The notes under the pieces are model-generated. The model was not told the DNA's origin, did no database searches, and saw nothing but the letters and a program-made list of their open reading frames with translations. From the NCBI RefSeq assembly GCF_027244095.1, contig NC_069662.1, positions 10,876,501-10,940,500 on the forward strand: DNA of 64,000 nt. The letters run 5' to 3'. Source of the stretch: Hemicordylus capensis. Its lineage: Eukaryota > Chordata > Lepidosauria > Squamata > Cordylidae. A program made the translations under genes and the position numbers. Shown in pieces: positions 24,074 to 36,000 of the stretch (positions are counted from its first letter, which is position 1; each line of letters starts with the position of its first letter).

Positions 24074-27000
24074 TATTATTATTATTATTATTATTAAATT
24101 TATATGCCGCCTGACTCCAAAGGCTCTAGGTGGTTTACAAAAACACAATAAAAACAGAATATAACCAACTATTAACACATTCAAAGATTAGTACAATTAA
24201 ACACATTTAAAAGCAATTCAAAATTTAAAGCATTCAGAGCTTATTAAGTTGCTCCCCTCCAGCTAAATATAACAGAACTCTCACTTTATAGAGCTGCCTC
24301 TTTGCTCAGTAAGCAGAGGAACAGAAGCAGAGTTAACTTAACACATGGGAAGAAGTAAGAGCTTCCAACTGAAGAAATATATATTTTTATACTCTGGCTT
24401 CCTACACAGAGAGGCTTCAATCTCTTCTAAAAACATACCCCAGTTCCTTCAGCCTTTAGGAAATGCATTCCAGACTCCTCATTGGAGCTCTTGGCTCGAT
24501 ACTTTGTGCCCTGTCAGTTGAATAAGTCATCAGAGTAATGAGTTTTAGAGCAGGAGGAACCACGATCTCCATTGCAAGAGCTGCCGTTTGTTGATCCTAA
24601 TGGTTCAAAAGGTTAGGCATAAATGTGGCATTGTAAGGAGGATCTTGACACATCCTTAAGATGATGGGTTCACGTGAGAACAGGCTGTGACCACCTATGT
24701 AGCCTACAAGAACAGCCAAAGGCCAAAGATAGCAGAATATCCAGTCTGCAGCCATCCTTCCACAGTGATTGTTGGAGAAACATTGAGCTGCAGTAGATAG
24801 ATCTTTGACTGTTATGACTACTATTGTGACTTATAAAGAACTCAGGGAAGGGAGAAGCAATTTCAGCTTCTTTCCCCTCTTCACAGCCCGGAATACATTC
24901 CTAAGAGTCACACAGCCCTCGGGGACATATTTCTGGCAACACAAAGAGCTTTTGGAGGGAGGGGAGACAATCAAAAACTTCTGCCCTCTTCTCCTGTGAT
25001 ACAGAACCAAGCTTGAATGCAGCTAGCCACAGGCCTTACTTCTGTCCTTTTACCACAGAAGATCTGGGGTAAAGATTACAATTTGTAAAGTACATTTGTA
25101 CAAACTCAAATCCAGCTTTTATATGAAAAATCTCTTCTCCTTTCCTTTTTTAAAAAAATAGCTCATATATGGCTGCACTCAAATAATGAAAAATGACATG
25201 CAAGCTGATTTCCTCTACTGGATGTTTCCGAAAGGGGCTCTTCAGTATGAAGGGATCCTCGAATTACTCTTGCATTTTGAGTGGACATGGATTGGGGTTT
25301 TTTATTTGATGGATGACAATGGAGAGAGATTTGTACAGGATATATTGCACATGTTTCCTGAGAGAGGCATCTGCTTTGACTTTATAGAAACATTTGCAAC
25401 ATTGGCTTTTTCCAATGATATCTATCAAACAGTGGAGGAGGCATCGGGAAAAATGAAAACTGTTTCAGGAAGCACTGCCAATGCATTGCTCATATATGGT
25501 GAATTACAGACCATGTTGCTTTTCATACTAATGCACAACTTTGCAGACTTGGTGGATATGCCAGTTAAGACAAGAGGTAAAGTCTGGATTATGATTGCTC
25601 AGATGGATTTCACTTCACTTCGCTTTCAAAGAACTGTGGATCTCCACTCCCTCCATGGGGCTCTTTCCTTTGCATTGCACTCAAAAGAGGTTTTAGGATT
25701 CCAGCAATTTCTTCAGATGAGAAACCCCACCTCGGACAAAGATGATGGCTTTCTCAGGGTCTTTTGGGAAGATGCATTTAATTGCCATTTCCCCAACTCC
25801 ATTGCAGATGAGAAGGTTGAGGAAATCTGCACTGGGGAGGAGATGTTGGAGACTCTTCCTGGATCAGTCTTTGAGATGAGCATGACCAGTCACAGCTATA
25901 GTGTCTACAATGCTGTCTATACTGTGGCATATGCTTTGCATGCCATGCATTCATCTAAATCTAAACAGAGAGGAAGGATGGATGCAGGTAGACTGAAGAT
26001 TCTGTATCATCTGCCATGGCAGGTAATCCCTGAACTGTATCTGTGAGAGGAAGAAGAGAATCTAGACTCTGTATAAAATATTCTTGGAAAAGCTTAGTCA
26101 GCATTGATTTACTGTTCTAGGACTATTGTTGCCTCCATGGGGCTTCTTGCTCCCAGCTGAATCTACTCACCTGACTACATCAACCAGGAGGTCTGTGTTC
26201 CACATGCCAACACCTACTGAGACTGTTTGTCAAAAGTACAGAGGATTGGGCCTCCTCAGTTATTGTCCCCAGGCTGTGGAACTGTGGAACTATCAGATGC
26301 GGCCAGCATGACTCCCTTTCTCCCAGCTTTGAAGAGGAAAGTGAAGATTGCCATTTCTATTCAGGCTTTTGACCAATGAACTGTCCCAGGTGTTTATTAA
26401 AAAATTATGTTTAGCTACTTTTTGTTCTGTTTTTATCTTTTTATTGTGTTTCAATGTATTATTATTTTTTTGTTTTATTTCATTTTATTGTTTTCTCTTG
26501 TTAACTGACCGGGGATCTCATGAAGTAGGGTAGCATATAAATATAAATAAAATTAAACTATTTCTGCAGGTAGCTAACTGATATTCCTACTTTAGTGAAT
26601 TTATTATGGACGGCATAATTATAACATAAAACTTCAAGTCTTCTAGAATCATTATATTCATATTCAGATTGATATTTTTATATGAGGTGAATTAATCACC
26701 TCTCTTTCATTTTCATTTCTTAAAAAAAAATATTGCCCAAACATATGTGTGTGTTGTAACTATTTAAAAGGGACCACCAAACATCCAAATGCACAATAAA
26801 TCAACTCTTCATTGACTTATTGACTTAAAACCCCTTCTAACTTGGCAAAACCCCTTCTAACTTGGCAAAGAGGCACCTTTTAATGTGGTGATTCTCTTTA
26901 TTTAGCGGGGAGAGAATAACTGGCCCTATTCACCCCCAACGCATTACCTCCAGTGACTGTTGCTGGTGTCCATTCTATGTTTCCTTTTAGATTGTGAGCC

Positions 27001-30000
27001 CTTTGGGGACAGGGATCCATCTTATTTATTTATAATTTCTCTGTATAAACTGCCCTGAGCCATTTTTGGAAGGGCGGTATAGAAATTGAATTGTTGTTGT
27101 CAATAAATCAATTGCTGTATCCATAATCAGAAGCCCAGGAATATAAAAATATTTTCACGCATCTCCAAAAATATGTTTCTGTATGTATATGGGGGGGGGG
27201 TGTGAAGGAGGGAGGGAGGGAGGGAGGGAGAGAAGCAAAGAAAAAGGCAATACAACCTAAAGTATTTGAACTATTTACTAACAATGTTAAACTCATTAAT
27301 GTTAACTACTAACTCTGGTCAGATTTAGCAACATTGTAAGTAATAGCAAACTTCAAATCAAATAGCAGAAGGGAGGCATAAAACTTTTATTTATGGAAGG
27401 TTAAAATAGAAAAATGCTTATATCCTTTTATATCATTATGCATAATTTCATATCATTCTATATCATAGTACATCCTCTTAATGTCAATTTAAGATTGAGT
27501 TAAGAGAGAGTTAAGATAAGAGTTCAGATAAGTTTTTACTGCTCAAGAGGTGGCTAGGTCAAAAGGCCCTGCCTTTCTAAACAATACAGGGAGGAGACGT
27601 TAGATTCATAACAGTTATATTTCTCATATACACAGGCTTATCTTTGGTCACACATAACCAAATGTTAGTTAGGTATGGAAGCTGAACAAAATATGAGCAG
27701 CCCAAGAAACCTTTCTGGTAAATATTTCCACTTCTTTGTGCTGAGAAATATTAACAGAGAGCGGGAAGTTAGGTAAGCAGACAGAATAACATTTAAATGG
27801 GTTACTTATGGCCACAAGGTTGCTGATGCACAAAAAAGAGCAGTGCAACAGGAAAACAGCTAAACCACAGACATTTGTGATGTGCACAAAATGAATTTTT
27901 GATTCATTTCAAATTTGAATTAAATTCCAAAACGTTGTTTCCATTTTTAATCAACCTGGTCCAAAAAGTTAAATTGAAATTTTCATGCTGGTCGCTGACC
28001 GAAATAAAGACTTTGGATTGGATTGGATTGGATTGGATTGGATTGAAATTGAACTCAATTTTGATTGAAACAATCTGCTTTTGGTGCCAACTGCCTCTAG
28101 GGACCCCACCTACCCTCCACCAAGTATCCAATCAGTCACCCTCAACTTGGGCCTTCCCTGGAATGTGGGGTGAGGCAAAGCCACCACCAACAGAGATGCT
28201 AGGGTATCACAATATTCCAGTGTAGCTACCAGCTTCAGCTCCAACAGTGAGAGCACTCAGAGAAGGGCCTCTGACTGGGTGAGTAGAAAGGTTGGAGTAG
28301 GCCCTGGGACAAAAAGTGAAGACGGGCCCTCCTCCTCACCTCTCAGTCTTCGTCTTCAAAGAGGTGGGGGAAGGAGAGCAAAGTGCGGGCTGTCTCTCAG
28401 CTGGTGGGCCCCCTTTCCCTCATGAGTCTGGGGATACTTGTCTGCCCTTAACCATTATAGGTCTACCCTGACTCTGACAGGAAGAGTGACTGGACAGATG
28501 GATAGGGGCAGTAACCTAGGAACCTTCCTCTCTTTTTACTTTTTCTCCAGTGCTGTCATGACTTCATTTGCCCAGCTGATGCCCTGGTGCAGTTGAAAAT
28601 CAATCTTTGTGCCTACTTTTGTGAGAAAAAGGGGATCGTACGCAGAACACCAAGGGGATGAACTAGATAAGAAAAAAGCAAGCAAGTCATAGGAACATAG
28701 GAAGCTGCCAAATACTGAGTCACACCATTCGTCTATCTAGTTCAGATTGTCTTCACAGACTGGCAGCAGCTTCTCCAAGGTTGCAGGCAGGAATCTCTCT
28801 CAGCCCTATCTTGAAGAGGCCAGAGAGGGAACTTGAAACCTTCTGCTCTTCTCAGAGCAGCTCCATCCCTTAAAGGGAACATCTTACAGTGCTCGCACAT
28901 CAAGTCTCCCGTTCATATGCAACCAGGGTGGACCCTGCTTAGCTAAGGGGACAAGTCATGCTTGCTAACACAAGACCAGCTCTCCTCCTCCTGGACCAGT
29001 CATAGTAGAATCCTCCTTCACTGTACCAGATTGATTGAAAAGACAAGCGTGTTTTTCTGAATTGGAAAGTTGAGCGGGTTTTCTGGATTGTGACCTCACC
29101 ATAGCAGTGAATGCAAATTGTACTAGGAGATTTTTAGTAGACACATGAAAGAAATTTTAAATGTTTTCATGTGAGCCTTAGCTGGGTATCTCATTCTGCT
29201 TGTTCTTCTTTGTAAAGTGCCATGAGCTTTAATGGCCAGTAGTGGTGATAGTGATGATGATAGAAGCTATAGCATTCTTTGTAGAACTATTTCTTTAAGG
29301 CTGCATTAAATTCCTAATCATGACCACTAATAACATCCCTTAATGTATTTTTTTTTACATTTTTATGTACATCCTAAGATATTCTTCCTTTTCTGCACCT
29401 CCAATACAGCTCCACCACTTTCTGAGAAGTGGATCATTTAACAACAGTGCTGGAGAAAAGGTTTCCTTTGATGAAAATGGGGAATTAGTTGCTGGATTGG
29501 ATATCATCAACTGGGTCACATTCCCAAACCAGTCTTTCCATAGAGTCCGAGTGGGAAAGATAGAACCAGATAGTCCCACAGGCCAGGTGCTTACAATTCA
29601 TGAAGATGACATTCAGTGGCCCAGCAGATTTAATCAGGTAGGATCTGTGTATATTTGAAGATGTCTCCATTCATTTCCACAGTGGGCTAATGCTACAAGA
29701 ACTAATTTGTGGTGTTCCAATTGATAAGATACTGGATGAAAACTTGAAGTTCTGGATAGAGATTTAGTTGCCCAAGATTTTTTTTTCTAGTCTGAAAATC
29801 AGCATTCAGCATTTTAAGCTGTGCTGAGACCTTCAGACAGTGAAGGTTGGTTCTTAGTATGAGGATACTAAATGTTTAAGAAGGCAGGACTTGAATGATT
29901 ATTGCCAAGTGATTCATCAACCCCTCAGTTACACTTGAACTGACAAACAGTGCAGACCTAGCATATCTCCACCATAAGAAGGCTGATGTCTTCTTAGTTC

Positions 30001-33000
30001 TCCACTCTCATTTCATCGGGAGAATCCCATCTGGTGGCATTATTTTGGATCAGCCATACTCTTTGGAGCAACGGGAGAAGGAAGAACTTCCAATGGGCCA
30101 CTGTGACATTTTTCCCAAATTCTTTGCTGATAAGGTTGCTCGTCTCTGCTCTGAGTTGAACTTTGGATTTGGATGGTGTTATGTGCATTGAGGTGATGGG
30201 GGTAATATCTTGTGATGTCATTGGGGATACATTTGAGCTTGTGGAAGCTGATGATGTGGATAGGGTTCTGGGTGGTATGAGTGTGGCGTCTTGTTTGCTT
30301 GAACCTTGCCCCTCCTGGTTGATTTGTTCAGCTGTGGGTGGTGAGGTCCTGGGTCCAGGAGTTAGTGACTTCATTACTCAGGGAGGGAGAGGTTCCTCTA
30401 GCTTTGAAAGAAGAAGTGGTCTGCTTGCTCCTGAAGTCTTCTTCCCTGGACCTAGAGATATGAGATCATTTTAGACCTATCTCCAACCATCCCTTTTTAG
30501 AGAAGGTTTTGGAGAAATTTGTTGCTGCTCAACTACAGACAATCCTAGAGGAACTGGATTTTCTTGACCCTTTTCAGTCAAGGTTTAGGCCACGGCACAG
30601 CACAGAAATGGCATTGGTTACACTGGTGGATGACCTCTAACGGAGCCTCGATGCGGGAAGGGTGCCTCTCTTGGTTCTATTAGATCTCTCAGCAGCTTTT
30701 GATACCACCGACCATTGTGTCCTTCTGGATCATCTGCGGGGAGTTGGAATAGGGGGCACAGTTTTTAGCGGGTTCCATTCCTACCTTAGTGGGTGGTTTC
30801 AGACAGTTTGTATTGGAGGAGAATGTTCTAGCCCATGGCCTCTCTCTTGTGGGGTGCTGCAGGGCTCAGGGATCGCTCCCTTGCTTTTTAACATCTCTAT
30901 GAAGCCACTGGATGAGGTCATCCATCGGTTTGGGTGAGGTATCATCCGTATGCTGATGGTACTCCGTTGTACATTGCCACCCCGGGCCGATCCAGGTATG
31001 CCGTGAATGCGTTGGCCCAGTGTCTGGAGGCTGTAAGGCTGGGATGGGCCAAAACAAGCTCAGGCTTAATCCTTCCAAGACAGAGTTCCTCTTGTTCAGT
31101 TTTCAATCTGGCCAGGTTCTGGTTTTGAATGTTTCCCTTGATGTTGTCATGCTCCCCTTGAAAGAGAAGGCTCGCGATTTGGGGGTTATCCTGAACTTAC
31201 GGCTCCTGCTGGAACAGCAGGTGGAAGCCGTGGCCAGGAAAGCCTTTGTACAGTTTTGTCTGGTATGCCAATTGTGGCCTTATCTAGACCGGCAGGCCCT
31301 GGCAACTGTAACTCATCAGCCAGGGACACACCTATGTGATTTTGGAGCCCAGACCTAAAGGCCTTTGCAGCCCACCCCCCCCACCGCTGGAGGCCACCTC
31401 ACAAGTTAATCATCATTGCTTAAAAGCACTGGTGGGCACCCCCTCACCCCCACTGCATTAAGCATCAGCATCCCACACATACACATACACCATGACACAC
31501 GCATTATTTTTAAACTCCTTTCTGAACCAAGTGAAGAAAATCTTCACTTGACAGAAACTGAACTAGTTAAGCATTCCCCATCATTTAAGATTTCCACAGC
31601 AGGAAAAGCTTCACCAATTTCTATCTTTGAAAGGCTCAGGGACCCTGCAAGTAACAATACTGACCAACCAACATTGGATTAAAGCAGGTGACACACTTGA
31701 TATAAAAACCTACCACCACCAGTGTTCCCTTTAAGAGGAATTCCCAAATGTTGTTAACTGCAACTCCCAGAATCCCCAGCCAAAGGCCATTGCAGCTGAG
31801 AATGCTGGGAGTTGTAGTGAACAACATCTGGGAATCCCTGTTAGAGGGAACATTGACCATCACAAACGAATCTCAGCATCATGTCCTATTGAGCACTGCA
31901 ACAAAGCTGGTGACATATTGAATATAAACCTTACTAAACTCCACCACCAATCAGTATTCTTTCTAACAGGGAATCCAAGATGTTGTTGACGGCAACTCCC
32001 ATAATTCCCAGGCAAAGACCATCACAGCTGTGGATGCTGGGAGTTGTAGTCAACAATTGGAATTACCTGTTAAAGGGAATGCTGCCATCAATGAATCTCA
32101 GAATAGTCTTTCATTGAACTTTTGTGTAACACAAGAGAGTGCCCAGCATAGTGAGAAACTTATTTTTCTAAGAGAGAGAGCTTTGCAAAAAAATGATCAG
32201 ATTACTTTCTTTCCCAAGCCATTGAGGCCATTCACACAATCAAAAAATGTGTTCCACCCAGGTTTGGGAGCTGTATGTGCTCCCAATTTTCAGTTGTGTG
32301 GAAGCAAGGTTAGAGGAAAACCTGGGTAGATGTGATTGTGTGGGAGCAAGGTAGGAGGAAAAGCTACCCAGGTTGAGCACAGTTTTTGATTGTGTGAATG
32401 GCCTCATTGTCAAGGACTAAGACATTTCTTCCTCATCTATATTTGTTATTTGATGAAGAAGGGATTGGGCTTGAAGAAAAGCAGAGAATGAGTACAAGCT
32501 GCTGCCACCCACCTCCCCCCCGCCGCCCACACACACATACAAACACTCCCAGAGAACAGTTGAAGAAAGCAGCAGATCCCTCTTTGAGACTCATGGCACA
32601 CTCTCTCACACCTGACTCCCCCAGCCACTCCAAGACCCCAACCCCCAGTATAACAGGAGAACTCAGTACTGCATACCATCACCTATACTCTAGTCTTTCC
32701 CTCTAGTCTCTTGATGTGCAGGGAGTATTGTCTGCAGTTGCATTTTGCATATGCTCAAGAGCACTTCTATGGATTCTTGCTTCATAAATGTCAAGGCTGG
32801 GCTCTGGCACTGTAACCACATGCTCAGGGACACTTCACAGATCCCGTGGCTGAACTGGTTCTGCTTCCCAAACTGCAGATACAGTATTGCACATGCACAG
32901 AGTGTGCAACTGGATGTAACTTAGTGCTGGATAGCATTAGTCCCTGCCACACAGGGAAGCACAATTTGCAGGCTATTTAAGCTGATGCAGTGGAATTTGT

Positions 33001-36000
33001 AGGGAAGCCATGGAATTTGAAGCAACAACATAAAATACAGAACAAGGGAGGACAGGGGGCAAGACCCGGGGGCTCTCAGAATGTTTCCTTAAGGTGGGCT
33101 CAATCAGTCCCTTGGATGGGAGACCAGTGGGTAGGGGAAAGGCCCCCCTCGCAAAACAAAGAAGCCATAGTAAAATGGGTAACCTAACAATAATAGACCA
33201 GAGGAGTTGGAGCAAATGTGTACATTTTATATATACGCAAAAGAACAATAGCAATGGCATTGCAGAAAGATAATAATGAAATCTAGCCCTCAAACACCAT
33301 AATACAAAGGCTACGAAGACTGTGGTTGTGTTGGACTATACCTTGTGCTGGACCAGGACCGGGAAGGGAAGACTCAAGTTCAAATCCCCTTTAGCCATAA
33401 AACTCAATGGGTGACTGTGGACCAATCTCTTATCTCTCAACCCAGCATACCTCACAGGATTGTTGTGAGGATAAATATAAATATGTATTGTATTGTGGTC
33501 TTTCCAGGAGAAATGCAAGATATCAATATATAAAAATTAAAATGTTGTGCAACATCACTTTGGAAGAGAATCATGGACCAAAGGACCAAGGGGGACAATC
33601 AATCACAATCAAATTGCTTTTCCCCTCCTGCCAAACCAGCCCTTCCCCTACCCAAGGCCCCAACGCACAGGCAGCCATGTATGCAGGCAAACCAGTCCTC
33701 TCCCCCCACCTACAGGCATTCAAACCAGCCCTCTCCTCCCACCCACCCAAGACCCCAACCCAGTCCTCACAGCACAATAGAAAGGAGACAGTAGAACTAG
33801 TAGTGGACAAGGTGACCCAGAAGCTTCAGCTGGCTCAAAATGCCACAGCCCAGCTGCTTATGGGCAGCAGAAAATACGATCATGTTTCACCTTTGTTGAA
33901 GCTGCTATATTGGTTGCCAGTTCACTTCTGGGTCTAAAGTGCTGGTTAACACCTGTAAAACCCTTCAGGGCTTGGTGTCTGTGTACCTGCAGGACTGCCT
34001 CTCCAGAACATCTTCAACTCACCCTGTGAGGTCATCTCAGGTGGGCGTTTTCAGAGTTTTGTGCCCTTGTGGGAGGGTTTTCTCTGTTGCAGCCCCCTCC
34101 TTATGGAACAACCTGCCTCCTGAGATTCATAATGCCCTCTCCCTTCTGTCTCTTAAGAAGCAGGAGCTCCTTGAATGGCCTGCCATTTTGTTTTCCCATC
34201 AAGAATGCATTTTCACAGATATTCCTGTATATGGAGGCCAAATGCAATGTTTTCAGGTTCAATGATGGCCAGAACTGCCCTGGAATTTTGGGTTGGGTGT
34301 CAACATGCTAAGACATTTGATAAGAAGGTAAGAAGCCCAGTATCAAATAGCTGGGGAAGGCCCATCTCATTGCCCAGTCTACACAAGCTCATTTCATTGG
34401 CCTCAGCATCTATTGACCTTCCTCTCCTCTCCCCTATGCTGAGTGGGTGAACCAGCAATGCAGAGGAAAGAACATAGAGTGAGATTATGAACCTTTGAGA
34501 TTTCAGCTCCCCAAATATAAAACACTATCCTCTTTCATGTATGGACAGGCACAGCCTCTTTCTCTGTGTAATGACCACTGCCATCCTGGCTATAGTAGGA
34601 CAAAGGCAGAATGGAAGCCATTTTGCTGCTATGATTGCCTTCCATGCCCAGAAGGAAAAATTTCCAACCGAAAAGGTAAGAGATGTCCTGTAAAATTGCG
34701 ATAGAATATAGGGACTATGATCCAGCCTGCTTCAAGCACAGTTGATTAGGCTCATAGATCCCTTCTGCTTAAAAATGTGTTGGCAATTCAGCAGTGACTA
34801 TTTCTGGGAGGAAAAAAGAATCAGATATAAGAACAATCTTTTTGTCCTTTGTGCTAAAACACCTTCACAGAAAAAAAGAAAAAATGACAGCCAAGCTGGA
34901 GGTAGCAATAAATTCCAGTTTTTCTTATTCCAGGAGATAAGATAGGACTAGACAGGGATAAGAGGATTCTCTAGGCTTTTTATTTTTAAAAAATGTTTCT
35001 TTGAGGGCGGCAAATACGCATAATTATCTCCCATTCATCATTTCTAACCACTCTAGTTCCACTCACAGGAATAATTCGCATACAGTATCCATAGATGACT
35101 GTCTGGCGGTGTGGCTACCAACAGATCCAGGCCCTCCAGAAAATATATATTAATTGAGAGGTCTGTGTCGAAACTACTGCTCAAAATGTGGCTGATAGAT
35201 TCTGCATTATTTTATAGAGCAATTTGTGAAGAAACAAAGTTTTTCTGAGTAGAGAAGCAAAATGCAAAGTTGCTTTTCTGTAGCGTATTCACCGTAATTT
35301 CATTTGCAATGTATTGGGATTGCTCTTCATGTGATAAATTGATTTGGAAAAATAAAAGCAACACTGATTTAGTACACACACACCCGCTGCCTGAAAGTCT
35401 TCCTCTGTGATATTTGGTTTGTATGTCTTCTGTCCATTAGTTTAATGGACTCTGAGCATGTGTTCCTTTTAGTTCTGCTCTGGAGTAAGACCCCAGTCTG
35501 CTTTTTATTGATCTGAGCATATCCAGAGTTTCTTAGCATGCCTAGAGCCTTCACAGCCACACCTGCATCCATGCGCAGGAGTGAGAAGTATGGTGTTGTT
35601 GTTATTGGAGCATTTGAAAAATAGGACTGTTGGGGAGACCAGCCCAACACCGTGAAATGGAAAACAAGATATGAGGTGTGGTGTTTGTGTTCTGCATGGG
35701 AAGACATCTGGGCATGCTTGCATTGGCTTTGATCTCCCTTTTTTAAAAACCCCAACAATCCATGAAGTCTCAATTTTTTTCTGTTCCCCTTCTGGCTGCC
35801 ATTACTTTGTCTTCAAATACCCTCTTGAATGAGGAGCATGCTGGGGGCGGGATCCAAATCTAGACAAATGGTACATGAGCCAGGGACGATGGATGAAGAA
35901 AAAATACCCCCAAGAGAGGGCAATGGAAAGAGAGGAAGCTCATATAGGTAAAAGGTGGAAGGAAGGGCAGGAAGGCCAGGAAGTCAGGGCAGGGGCATAA

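Noticed and set aside
27880-28220. hAT-like element starting GTGATGTGCACAAAATG
   Set aside because: The left end is degenerate and no right end or target duplication could be paired with it.
34495-34548. Extension of V2R exon 5 upstream of the acceptor, open and similar in both paralogs
   Set aside because: The acceptor TATGGACAG is conserved and gives the standard V2R exon length and phase; similarity upstream reflects recent duplication of the intron.
35369-35773. 134-codon minus-strand frame and its lookalike at 53422-53766
   Set aside because: The resemblance is non-coding intron 5 sequence shared by the two V2R genes in the same order. It is neither a gene nor a dispersed repeat.
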